Below the pieces are notes generated by a model. The model was not told where the DNA came from, searched no databases, and saw only the letters and a program-made list of their open reading frames with translations. Below, piece after piece: positions 51,942 to 61,778 of a stretch of 64,000 nucleotides of DNA (the first letter of the stretch is position 1; each line of letters begins with the position of its first letter). The position numbers and the translations under genes are program-made. This stretch comes from Peptoniphilaceae bacterium (GTDB lineage: Bacteria > Bacillota > Clostridia > Tissierellales > Peptoniphilaceae), in NCBI GenBank assembly GCA_028726605.1, contig JAQYPV010000022.1:85872-149871 (forward strand). The letters are read 5' to 3'.

Positions 51942-52971
51942 AAGAAAAGTGGCGCACGGGATCTCCGTGCGCTTTGACATGGCGTTCAAAAGCATCCAGG
52001 ATGGCCCACACATCGTCGGCCGAACGGGCCTCCATGAGTTGGACGCGCGTCTGGGCGGCGCCGTAGTAGCCGGACAGATACCACGCGGTGTGCTTGCGCA
52101 TGAGGACGAGCGCGGTGTCGACGCCGCGGCGCTCGATTTCCTTCTGGTAGTGACAGCGCAACACGGCCAACGTCTCGTCGACCGTCGGAGTGGTGTACGT
52201 CCCCGACTTCCACAATTCGCGAATCTGGCGAAAGAGAAAGGGATTGCCCATGGCGCCGCGCCCGATGGCGATGCCGTCCGCCCGCGTCTGCTCAAGCATC
52301 CGCGCTGCGTCCTCGGGCTTGCGCACATCCCCGTTGCCGATGACCGGCACCGAAACGGCGTCCTTGAGACGGGCGATGGCCTCCCAATCGGCGACGCCGG
52401 AGTACTGCTGTTCGCGCGTGCGCGCGTGCAGCGTCAACTGCCGGACGCCGGCGTCCTCGGCGATCTTCCCCATTTCGAGGTAATTCTGCGTCTCGTCGTC
52501 CCATCCGAGCCGCATCTTGAGGTGAACGGGCTTGGCACTGGCCTCCACCATGGCCTCGAGCAGCGCCCCTGCGGCCTTCGGATCGCGCATCAGCGCGGAA
52601 CCGTCGCCATTTTTGACGATCTTGGGCGCCGGACATCCCATGTTGAGTTCGACCGCGCAAAACCGCGGATCGTCGTTGATTTCCTCGCGCAGCACCTGCA
52701 CCATGACGTCGGGTTCGTGCCCGAAGAGTTGGAGCACCAGTTCTCCCTCATCGCCCCGTTCCATGAGCCTCTTCGTGCGCGCGCTGTCGTAGTAGAGCGC
52801 CTTCGCGCTCACCATCTCCGTGGTCGCCCCTTGGGCGCCGTACTCAAAGCAGAGTTCGCGAAAGGCCACATCGCTCACCCCGGCGAGAGGCGCCAAACTC
52901 ACAAACGGCGAGGGCCTCTCCAGGACCTCGCCGCTCTTTTCATGTGCTCTTTGTGTCATTCGCTCAGCCAT
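51940..52971 (-). CDS. dusB: tRNA-dihydrouridine synthase (DusB family)
   Basis: An FMN enzyme of 343 residues that reduces uridines in the tRNA D-loop. Motifs are LAPLAGVSDVAFRELC, ELNMGCPAPKIVKNGDGSALM with the catalytic Cys, HLKMRLGWDD, LTLHARTREQQYSG, VIGNGDV and IGRGAMGNPFLF, with a C-terminal helical tRNA-binding domain. It overlaps coaX by eight bases; coaX-dusB is a known Firmicutes pairing. A start at 52959 is an alternative. Confidence 0.95.
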   Translation of the reverse strand: MAERMTQRAHEKSGEVLERPSPFVSLAPLAGVSDVAFRELCFEYGAQGATTEMVSAKALYYDSARTKRLMERGDEGELVLQLFGHEPDVMVQVLREEINDDPRFCAVELNMGCPAPKIVKNGDGSALMRDPKAAGALLEAMVEASAKPVHLKMRLGWDDETQNYLEMGKIAEDAGVRQLTLHARTREQQYSGVADWEAIARLKDAVSVPVIGNGDVRKPEDAARMLEQTRADGIAIGRGAMGNPFLFRQIRELWKSGTYTTPTVDETLAVLRCHYQKEIERRGVDTALVLMRKHTAWYLSGYYGAAQTRVQLMEARSADDVWAILDAFERHVKAHGDPVRHFS

Positions 52972-53806
52972 TCTTTTCGCTCTTTATCGTGCGTTCGTAG
53001 ACGATCCGCAAACCCTGCAGCGTCAAATCGCGATTCACCACGTCCACGAAGGACGAACTGGAGATAATGAGCGAGGAAAACCCGCCCGTCGCGACGACCT
53101 TGGGCCGCTCCATGCCCCTGGACGTGAGCTCCTGGATCACCTCTAACGTCAGGTGGTCGATCAGCCCCAGATAGCCATTGACGATGCCTGAACGCATCGC
53201 CTCGATGGTGTTGCGCCCGATGACGTGTTCCGGTTTGGACAGTTCGATCTTCGGGAGTTTCGACGTGCGCGAAAAGAGCGCATCCATGGCAATGCCGATG
53301 CCCGGCGCGATGGTGCCGCCCAAGTACTCGCCCTTCGCCGTCACCACGTCGTGCTTGATGGCCGTGCCCAAGTCTATGATGAGAACCGGGCCTCCGTAGA
53401 GCGCATACGCCCCCACGGCATTGACCACGCGATCCGAGCCCAGTTCCTTCGGGTTATCCACTTTGATGTTGATGCCGGTCTTGGTGTGCGACCCCACGAT
53501 CATGGGCTTTTTCTTCAGATAGCGCACCGACATGGCCGTCATCTGATACACCAGATCCGGCACAACGGAGGAGATGATCACGTCCTTGATGCAGTTACGG
53601 GCGTAGCCGAAGTGCATCAGAATCTGTTTCAGTTCAATTCCGTACTCGTCCGAGGTCTTCACGCGATTGGTGTGAATGCGCCACTGATGTTCAATCTTCT
53701 CGCCATCGAAGACGCCAAAGGTGATGTTCGTATTGCCCACATCGATGGCCAACAGCAAGTTTTCTTCGCACGGAGCCGGCGCGTTGAAGCCGTCGCTCGT
53801 CATCAT
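52964..53806 (-). CDS. coaX: Type III pantothenate kinase
   Basis: CoaX phosphorylates pantothenate, the first step to coenzyme A. The 280-residue protein has the ASKHA P-loop AIDVGNTNITFGVF, VDNPKELGSDRVVNAVGAY with the catalytic Asp, IIDLGTAIKHDVV and GGTIAPGI. The ATG at 53806 has a GGAAGGAAGGAA site. coaBC at 11680-12861 performs later steps, and the gene just upstream encodes a vitamin-type ECF S component. Confidence 0.95.
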   Translation of the reverse strand: MMTSDGFNAPAPCEENLLLAIDVGNTNITFGVFDGEKIEHQWRIHTNRVKTSDEYGIELKQILMHFGYARNCIKDVIISSVVPDLVYQMTAMSVRYLKKKPMIVGSHTKTGINIKVDNPKELGSDRVVNAVGAYALYGGPVLIIDLGTAIKHDVVTAKGEYLGGTIAPGIGIAMDALFSRTSKLPKIELSKPEHVIGRNTIEAMRSGIVNGYLGLIDHLTLEVIQELTSRGMERPKVVATGGFSSLIISSSSFVDVVNRDLTLQGLRIVYERTIKSEKNG

Positions 53807-53844
53807 GTTCCTTCCTTCCTTCACGTTCCTACCCGTAAGAGGTC

Positions 53845-54435
53845 TCACCGGTTCACCATGCGATGTGACGCGCTCTCGTACGCCTTCGCCACCCCCGTCG
53901 TGAGCAACGTCGCCACTAAGGCTTCCGGCAGGCCGTTCGCCGCGGCGACGCCGGCGACCGCACCCAGAACTGCTGTCTGGGAAATTTCCATCGCCATGGC
54001 GTATTCTTCACTGAAGAACAAGGCGAGCGTCCCCAAAAAGAGAATGGTGTTCATCATCGACCCGACGAACGCCGGGACGGCGTAGGACGCGATGCTGTGC
54101 TTTTCACGCATCCGGTCGGCCAGGAATCCCGCAATCGCGCCAAAGGCGACGCGCGGGACGACGCTCACTAAGGGGTTCACGATCAAAAAGCTGAGCGGTC
54201 CGGCCGTCCCCTGCAACGCGTTAAAGAGCGAGAGCAGGCCAAAGACGAGACCCAAGATGGCCCCGAACGGCAATCCGAAGAGCACCGCTCCCACCAACAC
54301 CGGTACGTGTAAGGTCGTAACGCTGATGGGTCCCAGTGGAATGAAACCGATGCGCGTGATGTTCATCACGACCAAGAGCGCGATGAACACGCCCAGTCGA
54401 GCGAGGTTGCCCGCTGTAAAAAAAGTCTTTTTCAT
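53845..54435 (-). CDS. ECF transporter S component, possibly for pantothenate
   Basis: A 196-residue, strongly hydrophobic protein with about five or six membrane spans. The N-terminal LARLGVFIALLVVMN and the following GPISVTTLHVPVLVGAVLFG, GAILGLVFGLLSL are typical of S components of energy-coupling factor transporters, which bind a vitamin and dock onto a shared EcfAAT module encoded elsewhere. The place directly before coaX suggests pantothenate, but the ligand cannot be read from sequence. An AGGAGGAG site precedes the ATG. Confidence 0.82.
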   Translation of the reverse strand: MKKTFFTAGNLARLGVFIALLVVMNITRIGFIPLGPISVTTLHVPVLVGAVLFGLPFGAILGLVFGLLSLFNALQGTAGPLSFLIVNPLVSVVPRVAFGAIAGFLADRMREKHSIASYAVPAFVGSMMNTILFLGTLALFFSEEYAMAMEISQTAVLGAVAGVAAANGLPEALVATLLTTGVAKAYESASHRMVNR

Positions 54436-54486
54436 AACTCCTCCTGATCCGGCTCCGAAGATGCCGGTCCTCTTCGCGCTTTTGCG

Positions 54487-56118
54487 CTAGTCTTCTTTCT
54501 TCTTCCCTTTTTTGTGCTCGCCGCGCCGTTTGAGACCCGCCTCAATGAGTCCCGTGAAGAGCGGGTGCGGGCGGTTGGGCCGCGACTTGAACTCCGGATG
54601 GAATTGGCAGGCGATGAAATACGGGTGATCCGGGCGCTCCACGATCTCCATGAGGTTCTTCGCGAGCTGCACGCCGCTGAAGACGACGCCGCCCTCTCGT
54701 TCAAACTGTTCCTTGTACTTGTTGTTGAACTCGTAGCGATGGCGATGGCGTTCGACGATGTTCTCCTGCCCGTAGAGCTGATGCGCCAGAGACCCCGGCT
54801 TCAACGCGCAGTCGTTATTGCCCAGACGCAACGTGCCACCCAGATCCATATCGGCGCTCTGCCCGTCCAAATAAGTGATAATCAAGTGCTTCGCGTCAGG
54901 CTTCAATTCCAACGAAGACGCATCCGCAAGACCCAGCACGTTACGCGCCGTCTCGATGCACGCGATCTGCATCCCCATGCAAATGCCCAAGTACGGCACC
55001 TTGTGCTCCCGCACGTAACGCACCGTTTCGATCATGCCTTCGGTGCCGCGTGACCCGAAGGCGCCCGGAATGACCACACCATCGAAGCCGGAGAGCACCT
55101 CCTGGGCGTTCTCCGCCGCGATGGTCTCCGAATCGATATACGTCACCTCCGCCAACGTGTCCAGATTGAAGCCGGCATCGCGAATGGCCTCCAAAACGGA
55201 GAGATACGAGTCGTTGAGCGCCGTGTACTTGCCCACGAGCGCAATGGAGAGCTTCTGCTTCGATTCGCGGAAGCGCTGGCACATCTTCGCCCATTCGCCC
55301 GTCTTGTCCGCCCTGGACGTCATGTTGAAGTGTCTCAAGATGTACTGGTCAAGGCCTTGGGCCTTGAAGACGAGAGGCACCTCGTAGATCAGATCCACAT
55401 TTTTGGACTCGATGATGGCTTCACGCGGCAGATCGCAGAAGAGCGAAATTTTGCTGAACACTTCCTCGGTGATGGGTTCTGCGGCGCGCAGGATGAACAC
55501 GTCGGGCTTGATGCCGAAGCTCATCAGTTCCTTGAACGAGTGCTGCGCCGGTTTGGTCTTGAGTTCGTCCGTGCCCGGAATGGTCGGAATGAGCACCGTA
55601 TGCATGAAGAGCACGTGCTCAGGGTTTTCCGAGTGAATCTGGCGGATGGCCTCGATGAACGGCTGTGACTCGATGTCGCCCACCGTGCCGCCGATTTCCG
55701 TGATGATGAAGTCCGCTTGAGATTCTTCTGCCACCGAATAGACCTTGGCTTTGATCTCATTGGTGACGTGCGGAATGACCTGCACGGTCTTGCCCTCAAA
55801 ATCGCCCGCGCGTTCCTTGCGGATGACATTGGAGTAGATGCGCCCGCTTGTCACCGAGGAGTTCTTGGTGAGTTCCTCGTCGATGAAGCGCTCGTAGTGA
55901 CCTAAATCCAAGTCGGTCTCCCCGCCGTCTCGCGTGACGAACACTTCGCCGTGCTGATAGGGACTCATCGTGCCGGGATCCACATTCAGATACGGGTCAA
56001 ATTTCTGCATGAAGACGGAGAACCCGTTGTCCTTCAAGAGCCGCCCGACGCTTGCCGCGCTGATGCCCTTGCCGATGCCCGACACCACACCGCCGGTCAC
56101 AAAGATGTACTGCGTCAT
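54487..56118 (-). CDS. pyrG: CTP synthase
   Basis: CTP synthase aminates UTP with glutamine. The 543-residue enzyme has the synthetase domain with FVTGGVVSGIGKGI and PYLNVDPGTMSPYQHGEVFVT, and the class I glutaminase domain with LGICMGMQIACIE (nucleophile Cys) and CQFHPEFKS (His, Glu). The C-terminal tail is Lys-rich. It lies nine bases after the unknown membrane-protein gene. A 51-base gap to the next gene holds a small CCGGC/GCCGG hairpin just before that gene's ribosome binding site. Confidence 0.97.
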   Translation of the reverse strand: MTQYIFVTGGVVSGIGKGISAASVGRLLKDNGFSVFMQKFDPYLNVDPGTMSPYQHGEVFVTRDGGETDLDLGHYERFIDEELTKNSSVTSGRIYSNVIRKERAGDFEGKTVQVIPHVTNEIKAKVYSVAEESQADFIITEIGGTVGDIESQPFIEAIRQIHSENPEHVLFMHTVLIPTIPGTDELKTKPAQHSFKELMSFGIKPDVFILRAAEPITEEVFSKISLFCDLPREAIIESKNVDLIYEVPLVFKAQGLDQYILRHFNMTSRADKTGEWAKMCQRFRESKQKLSIALVGKYTALNDSYLSVLEAIRDAGFNLDTLAEVTYIDSETIAAENAQEVLSGFDGVVIPGAFGSRGTEGMIETVRYVREHKVPYLGICMGMQIACIETARNVLGLADASSLELKPDAKHLIITYLDGQSADMDLGGTLRLGNNDCALKPGSLAHQLYGQENIVERHRHRYEFNNKYKEQFEREGGVVFSGVQLAKNLMEIVERPDHPYFIACQFHPEFKSRPNRPHPLFTGLIEAGLKRRGEHKKGKKKED

Positions 56119-56127
56119 GACGCCCTC

Positions 56128-56814
56128 CTATTTTTTCTTGTGTTTGGACGTGCCTTTGAGGCCCGTCTGTTGTGGCTTTTCGTCCTTTGCTTCCGCTTCG
56201 GCGGACAGCGTCTCTTCCGCCGCCCAGCGCTGTTCTTCCGCTTCCGCTGCCGCACGCTGCTCCGGCGTCAGCTTGCCCAATTTGAAGAAGCGAATCTTGT
56301 CGTTGATTTCGCCCATGTTGACGTTACCCACGCGCATCACCAGGCGCTCCTGGGGCTTTCCCGGCTGCTTCGTGATGACGACGAGGCACTTGCCCTTCAC
56401 ATCCCACGCCCACTTGCGCAGTTCTTTCCACGTGATGAATTTGTTGTCGGCAAACAGTCCCTGTTGCGACACGACGATCTTGCCCGACGTCGAAATATAG
56501 AAGACGATGCCCAGGAGGATCATCAATACGCCCGTAACCGGACGTCCGCCGTCCATAAAGAGCGTCATGATGCCGAAGCCGATGATCATGATCGTCAAGA
56601 CCAGGTTCATGATGCCCGTCTGCCCGGAGTAGACGAATTTGGGATCCGTCATGCTCTTTCTCATGCGATAGGACTTGAAGGTCTGATAGGCGAAGAAGAT
56701 CAAGAGGCCCAAATAGAGGATGTCGATGAGGTTCAGCGTCTGCCCCATGATCGTGAATCCCGGCATGGCATTGGCCGTCTGCTGTGTCTGCTGCGCTTGT
56801 TCACTTGTCATCAA
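56128..56814 (-). CDS. Membrane protein of unknown function between ftsH and pyrG
   Basis: I do not recognise this 228-residue protein with certainty. A Gln/Thr-rich N-terminus is followed by three hydrophobic spans (about 25-45, 65-85 and 92-112). A cytoplasmic domain follows (about 113-180) with alternating beta-type segments such as [22 protein letters not shown] and [10 protein letters not shown], resembling a small PH-like domain seen in DUF5673-type proteins. The tail is first Ala/Glu-rich, then Lys-rich. Its ATG overlaps the ftsH stop by four bases, so it is translationally coupled to ftsH. A link to FtsH quality control is possible but rests on position only. Confidence 0.6.
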   Translation of the reverse strand: MMTSEQAQQTQQTANAMPGFTIMGQTLNLIDILYLGLLIFFAYQTFKSYRMRKSMTDPKFVYSGQTGIMNLVLTIMIIGFGIMTLFMDGGRPVTGVLMILLGIVFYISTSGKIVVSQQGLFADNKFITWKELRKWAWDVKGKCLVVITKQPGKPQERLVMRVGNVNMGEINDKIRFFKLGKLTPEQRAAAEAEEQRWAAEETLSAEAEAKDEKPQQTGLKGTSKHKKK

Positions 56815-58676
56815 ATTGCCCCCTCCGCTTGCGTGTAGGCGACGCCGTACTCCTGGAACATCGCTTCAAATTCTTCGCCGCGCAACGTCTCTTTTTCCAA
56901 CAGCTTGTGGGCCAGTCGGTCCAGCATCTCGCGGTTCTGGTTCAGAATGTCCATCGCCACCTGCTGCGCCTTCGTCATCATCTCACGCACTTCGGCGTCG
57001 ATGGCCTGCGCCGTCTTTTCCGAATAGGTGCGAATTTGCCCGAGGTCGTTGCCTAAAAAGACGTTGCCCTTGTTCTCCTCGTACGCCACAGGACCGAGGT
57101 CCGGACTCATGCCGTATCGGACGATCATATCCCGTGCCATGGCCGTGGCCCGTTCGATGTCGTTGGACGCGCCCGTGGAGATGTCGTCCAGCGCCACGGC
57201 CTCCGCCGCGCGCCCGCCCAAAAAGCTCACGAGGTCGACGATCATCTGCTTGCGCGACATGAACTGACGATCGTCTTCCGGCAAGAAGGACGTGAATCCG
57301 CCGGCGTAGCCGCGCGGCACGATGGTGATCATGTTCACCTGATCGCTCCCCGGCAGCGCCCGCGTCACGATGGCGTGACCGCCTTCGTGGTAAGCCGTCA
57401 AAACCCGCTCTTTCTCGATCACTTTGCGTGATTTCTTCTCTGGGCCGGCCACGACTTTGATGGACGCATCCACCAGCGCCTTCATGTCAATGGTATGATG
57501 CCCTTGGCGCGCCGCCATCAAAGCCGCTTCGTTCGTCATGTTCTCCAAATCGGCCGGGGTGAAGCCCGCCGTCTGGCGTGCCAGTTCCTCGTAATTGATG
57601 TCGTCCTCTGCCGGTTTCCGGCGCATGTGGACGCGGAGAATGGCCGCACGCTCGCGCATATCCGGCATGCCGACCAAGACCTGACGGTCGAAACGACCCG
57701 GACGCAAGAGCGCCGGATCCAAGATGTCCGGACGGTTGGTCGCCGCCATGATGATGATGCCCTCGTTCTGATCGAAGCCGTCCATCTCCACCAACAGCTG
57801 GTTCAGAGTCTGTTCGCGCTCGTCGTTGCCTCCGCCCAGGCCTGCCCCGCGACGTCGGCCCACAGCGTCGATCTCGTCCACGAAGATGATGCACGGCGCG
57901 TTCTTCTTGCCTTCCATGAAGAGATCGCGCACGCGAGACGCCCCCACGCCCACGAACATCTCCACGAAGTCAGAACCGGAAATGGAGAAAAACGGCACGC
58001 CCGCTTCCCCAGCCACGGCCCGCGAGAGATAGGTCTTTCCCGTGCCCGGAGGCCCTACCAACAAGACGCCTTTCGGAATCCGCGCGCCGATTTCCGTGAA
58101 CTTGTGCGGATTCTTCAAAAAGTCCACAATTTCCAGCAGTTCTTCTTTTTCTTCCTGAAGTCCCGCCACATCGTCAAAAGTGACGCGTCGGCCGTTTTCC
58201 TTGTTGAGCTGCGCCCGACTCTTGCCGAAATTCGACATGCCCGAACTCTGCATGGCCGTGCGCTTGTAAAGTGTGTACATCATGAAGCCGATGAGGCCGA
58301 TCAGGAATAAGTCCGGCAGCATGGCGATGAACGGGTTGGGTTCGGGCACTTCGCGGAATACCATCTCCACCGTGCCGGCATCCACCTGCTCCTTCACGTG
58401 ATCGCGGTAGAAGTCGGGGAAATACGTGCTGGGTATGGTCACCTCGAACGGCGTCTTCTGTTCATCCTTGAGCACCCCGGAGAGCGTCTCACCCTGGTAG
58501 ATCAGGCTCTTGACCTGCTTCTCTTCCAGTTGATGCACGAGTTCACCGTGCGTCATGACCTTGGGCATTGCCGTCGGCCGATTGAAGAACATGAAGATCA
58601 GCGCGATCATCAGGATGGGTAGGATGGAACTGATGAGCCAGCCCATCGTGTTGCGGTTTGTGTTGCGATTATTCAT
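56811..58676 (-). CDS. ftsH: ATP-dependent zinc metalloprotease FtsH
   Basis: FtsH degrades membrane and short-lived cytosolic proteins as a hexamer. The 621-residue protein has two membrane spans (about 10-28 and 117-136), the AAA domain with [19 protein letters not shown], Walker [13 protein letters not shown] and the second region of homology [19 protein letters not shown], and the peptidase domain with HEGGHAIV (HExxH) and the distal metal-ligand Asp. The usual tilS-hpt-ftsH order of Firmicutes is preserved. Confidence 0.97.
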   Translation of the reverse strand: MNNRNTNRNTMGWLISSILPILMIALIFMFFNRPTAMPKVMTHGELVHQLEEKQVKSLIYQGETLSGVLKDEQKTPFEVTIPSTYFPDFYRDHVKEQVDAGTVEMVFREVPEPNPFIAMLPDLFLIGLIGFMMYTLYKRTAMQSSGMSNFGKSRAQLNKENGRRVTFDDVAGLQEEKEELLEIVDFLKNPHKFTEIGARIPKGVLLVGPPGTGKTYLSRAVAGEAGVPFFSISGSDFVEMFVGVGASRVRDLFMEGKKNAPCIIFVDEIDAVGRRRGAGLGGGNDEREQTLNQLLVEMDGFDQNEGIIIMAATNRPDILDPALLRPGRFDRQVLVGMPDMRERAAILRVHMRRKPAEDDINYEELARQTAGFTPADLENMTNEAALMAARQGHHTIDMKALVDASIKVVAGPEKKSRKVIEKERVLTAYHEGGHAIVTRALPGSDQVNMITIVPRGYAGGFTSFLPEDDRQFMSRKQMIVDLVSFLGGRAAEAVALDDISTGASNDIERATAMARDMIVRYGMSPDLGPVAYEENKGNVFLGNDLGQIRTYSEKTAQAIDAEVREMMTKAQQVAMDILNQNREMLDRLAHKLLEKETLRGEEFEAMFQEYGVAYTQAEGAI

Positions 58677-58706
58677 TCGACTCCGTTCCCTTCATGCAAT
58701 AGCGAG

Positions 58707-59270
58707 CTATTGCTTGTCTCGATAATAGACGGGATTCAAGGTCCCGATATAAGGCAGGTTGCGCAATTTCTGATTGAAATCCATGCCGTAGCCGATCACG
58801 TACTCGTCCGGAATGTCGAAGCCCACGTAATCAACCTCGACCTCGGTCACGCGACGCTCTGCCTTGTTGAGGATGGCCGCCACCTTGACGCTGTGGGCGC
58901 CACGGGAGAGCAGGTTTTTCTTGAGGTAATCCAAGGTGTATCCCGTGTCGATGATATCTTCCACAATGAGGATATCTTTACCCATAATGTGCTGATCCAG
59001 ATCCTTGATGATGCGCACGTCGCCGCTGGACACGGTGCTACTGCCGTAGCTCGACACGGACATGAAGTCGATCTCCACGTCCAGGTCGATCTCCTTCATC
59101 AGATCCGCCATGAACACCGAGGCGCCCTTGAGAATGCCCACCAACAAAAAGTCCGCGCGTGACTCCTGATAATCTTTCGTGATCTGCGCGCCCAACTCTT
59201 TGACCCGCGCCTGTATCTGCTCTGGCGTGTACAGAACACGCTCGACGTAGTTGGAAAGCTGCTCTCTCAT
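58707..59270 (-). CDS. hpt: Hypoxanthine phosphoribosyltransferase
   Basis: Salvages hypoxanthine and guanine with PRPP. The 187-residue protein has the PRPP motif ILIVEDIIDTGYTLDYL, the flexible-loop MSVSSYGSSTVSSG, and GFDIPDEYVIGYGMDF near the end. I chose ATG at 59270, which has a GGAGGT site and a four-base overlap with tilS. An ATG four codons earlier (59282) is less well placed. Confidence 0.96.
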   Translation of the reverse strand: MREQLSNYVERVLYTPEQIQARVKELGAQITKDYQESRADFLLVGILKGASVFMADLMKEIDLDVEIDFMSVSSYGSSTVSSGDVRIIKDLDQHIMGKDILIVEDIIDTGYTLDYLKKNLLSRGAHSVKVAAILNKAERRVTEVEVDYVGFDIPDEYVIGYGMDFNQKLRNLPYIGTLNPVYYRDKQ

Positions 59271-60766
59271 TTCCACCTCCATGTGGCGACCACCATCGCC
59301 TCTCCGACTCGGACCGGGTAAAGCGCACTGCGCGCGCACCCGACCACCCATAGGATCTCTCCCTCATCCGTGCACAACAGGGGCCAGTACGGCCGAAGCG
59401 TTGCCGGCACATGCCACTCGTTCCAACACTTTCGAAGCGGCTTGGATCCGCCGCCAAAGCGCTGGAAGCGTTCCCCACTCTGCCCCGTGCGTATGACAAG
59501 CGGGCACGCGGCCGCGTGGATGTAGGCCCGGCCCAACAGGGGCGATTCGCGCTTCATGGCTTCAATTTCTTCTGGCGAGACGTGGTCTTTTCGCGTAAAC
59601 GAAAACGCACCGATTTCTGTTCCGACCGAACCCTGAGCGGCGTCCACGCGGAGGGAAATCGGCACGAACGGTTTGTGGAATCGCGCCTGCATCCGCTGAG
59701 CAGAAAGTAAGTGCACCCCTGCAAAATCAATTAACCCCATGATACCATAATGGACAAATTTTTTACCGACCGGAAGGGAAAAACATCCCGAAAGGCGCGT
59801 CGTCTCCTCAAAGGACAGCGCGACGTCTGCCACTTCACGTGCCCAGGCCCGCAGCACCCGACGGCTGATGGCCGGATGCAGCGAACAAAAGGCCTCTCGA
59901 GGGATGGCGATGCTCTGCAAGGCCAAGGCGTTGCGGTGAAGCGTCGAAACTCCGTCCTCTTCGGCAGGGTGCGCGATGCCGGCTCTTCCGTCGATCTTGA
60001 GACGCTCATAGGCCGCGTGGGCCACGGACTCCAGATAGTCCTCGTCCGTTCGGACAATCTGGGCGTGGCGTTCCAATGCGTCGTCCACGGCGGGATTCAC
60101 GCTTTGGCGGATCCGGGGCAAGATGTCATGGCGCAGCGCGTTGCGCGTGTACGCCGTATCGCCGTTCGTGGCGTCTTCTCTCCACCCGCGCTCCGGCAAA
60201 AAGCGCCGGAGCGCCTCCTTGTCGAGGGTCAAAAAAGGACGCAAAAGCACGTAATCCTCTCGGGCTTCGCACTCATTCATGCCAATGAGTCCCGCCGGTC
60301 CAGCGCCGCGAAAGAGGTGTAAAAGGCGGCTCTCCGTCTGATCCTCTCGATGGTGCGCCAACAAGAGCACTGGCTTATCTGCTTCGCCCCGCGCGCCGCA
60401 CTCTTGGGCGCAGGCGCTGAAAAAGTCGTACCGCCAGCGTCGCGCCGCCGTCTCCACGGACTCCCCCTCGCGCCGTTCCCGCTTCGGATCGACGCGACGC
60501 AGCCGAAAGACAAAGCCGCACGCTTCTGCCTCTGCTTTCACAAAGGCCGCGTCGACGGCGCTTTCTTCCCGCAATCCGTGATCCACGTGTAAGACCGTCA
60601 CGCAATGGCGCGCCTTTTCGGCCTCGCTCAGCAAGAGCTCCGTGGCGCGCAAGAGCGCCATGGAGTCACTGCCGCCGGAAACCGCCAAGAGAAAACAGCG
60701 TGAAGAATCAACAAAAGGTGCGAGAACGCGTTTCAGTTCCCGCACCACCATCGAATCACTCTTCAT
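59267..60766 (-). CDS. tilS: tRNA(Ile)-lysidine synthase
   Basis: TilS adds lysine to C34 of tRNA-Ile(CAU) so that it reads AUA. The 499-residue protein has the PP-loop LLAVSGGSDSMALL, HVDHGLREES and LLAHHREDQTESRLLHLFRG, with the C-terminal TilS domains. The ATG at 60766 overlaps divIC by 11 bases; an ATG at 60751 is a possible alternative. It is part of the divIC-tilS-hpt-ftsH arrangement conserved in Firmicutes. Confidence 0.95.
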   Translation of the reverse strand: MKSDSMVVRELKRVLAPFVDSSRCFLLAVSGGSDSMALLRATELLLSEAEKARHCVTVLHVDHGLREESAVDAAFVKAEAEACGFVFRLRRVDPKRERREGESVETAARRWRYDFFSACAQECGARGEADKPVLLLAHHREDQTESRLLHLFRGAGPAGLIGMNECEAREDYVLLRPFLTLDKEALRRFLPERGWREDATNGDTAYTRNALRHDILPRIRQSVNPAVDDALERHAQIVRTDEDYLESVAHAAYERLKIDGRAGIAHPAEEDGVSTLHRNALALQSIAIPREAFCSLHPAISRRVLRAWAREVADVALSFEETTRLSGCFSLPVGKKFVHYGIMGLIDFAGVHLLSAQRMQARFHKPFVPISLRVDAAQGSVGTEIGAFSFTRKDHVSPEEIEAMKRESPLLGRAYIHAAACPLVIRTGQSGERFQRFGGGSKPLRKCWNEWHVPATLRPYWPLLCTDEGEILWVVGCARSALYPVRVGEAMVVATWRWK

Positions 60767-61430
60767 TTTTTTCGTCCGGCACGATTTCGGATGCCGCATT
60801 GTCGTTGGTCTCCTCTTCGGGCGCCGTCTCTCCTTCTTCAGCTACGCTCGCCTCGGGATCCGTGGGCGGCAACTCCGACGTGGGCGCGGCCGTCGTCTCC
60901 TCCAGATTCACTTTCGCCAAACCCTCTGAGTTGATGGCGAGTTCGCCGTCTTCCATGCGAATGAGAATTTCGTTCGGCCGCACCATGCCGAGTTTCTCGT
61001 GCGCGTATTTCTCGATGAAGGCGTCGGTGTTCACGATGTCGAGCTGGCTTTTGAGGTCGGCGACCGACGTCTCCAGCTCCCCGCGTTGCTGCTCCAGCGA
61101 GGTCTGAATGGCCTTCGCCTCGTCCAGGCGGCGATGCGTGTCTCGGAGCGTGAGCGCCGTGGGCACGAGAATGATGAGCAAGATGAGAAACGCGCCCAAG
61201 ACGACCCAGGTTTGGACGTTAAACGCGGACCGCTTGCGATGCGGGCGCGCGGACGCCTCGCGACGTGGAGGGACACGCGTCGGGCGTTCTTCTCTCGTCA
61301 CTCTCGTGGCCCGCGTCGCCCGTTCAGCGCGCTCGGAACGCTCCTTGTACGGACGCCCGGGCTCTGGGAGTCTCTGCTCGCTTCGTTCGTTCTTGCGCTC
61401 CTCTGGCAAGATGGAATGCAATTTATTCAT
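60756..61430 (-). CDS. divIC: DivIC/FtsB-type septum formation initiator with charged tails
   Basis: The 224-residue protein has one membrane span (about 73-95), a coiled coil (about 96-132) and the DivIC motif IEKYAHEKLGMVRPNE (139-154). Before the span lie about 70 residues that are strongly Arg-rich with a repetitive ERATRATRVTREERPTR pattern. After the motif comes an acidic Glu/Pro/Ala tail of about 55 residues. Common DivIC lengths are about 100-130, so both tails are extensions. It overlaps rqcP and tilS. It should pair with FtsL and FtsQ at the septum. Confidence 0.9.
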   Translation of the reverse strand: MNKLHSILPEERKNERSEQRLPEPGRPYKERSERAERATRATRVTREERPTRVPPRREASARPHRKRSAFNVQTWVVLGAFLILLIILVPTALTLRDTHRRLDEAKAIQTSLEQQRGELETSVADLKSQLDIVNTDAFIEKYAHEKLGMVRPNEILIRMEDGELAINSEGLAKVNLEETTAAPTSELPPTDPEASVAEEGETAPEEETNDNAASEIVPDEKNEE

Positions 61431-61678
61431 TCGTCCTCCCCTAACAGCCGATACATGCCTTCCGCATCATCTTTACGCACCACTTCCGGAACGCCCAGCA
61501 CTTCCAAGCGCATCGTCTGATTGCCGAACGCGATCACCAGCCGGTCGCCCACGTCCACATTGGTCCCTGCCTTTGCCACTTTCCCATTGACCGTAATCCG
61601 TCCGCCGTCCGCCGCTTCCTTCGCCACGGTGCGTCGTTTGATGATTCTCGAATTCTTCAAAAACTTATCTAACCGCAT
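61427..61678 (-). CDS. rqcP: Ribosome quality control S4-domain protein RqcP (YabO/Hsp15-like)
   Basis: An 83-residue S4-domain protein: MRLDKFLKNSRIIKRRTVAKEA, then GRITVNGKVAKAGTNVDVGD. RqcP stabilises the P-site tRNA during alanine tailing by RqcH in Bacillus. It sits directly before divIC, as yabO does in Bacillus. The ATG at 61678 gives the family start; ATG at 61687 (adding MGS) has a better-spaced AAGGA site and cannot be excluded. Confidence 0.92.
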   Translation of the reverse strand: MRLDKFLKNSRIIKRRTVAKEAADGGRITVNGKVAKAGTNVDVGDRLVIAFGNQTMRLEVLGVPEVVRKDDAEGMYRLLGEDE

Positions 61679-61778
61679 GCTTCCCATTCCGTCCTTGTCC
61701 AAATAAACATCGCATCTCAGCGCAGGGCCGGGATGTAAATCTCAAAGGCTCGTCAAAACCTTCCTTGTTAGAAGCGAC

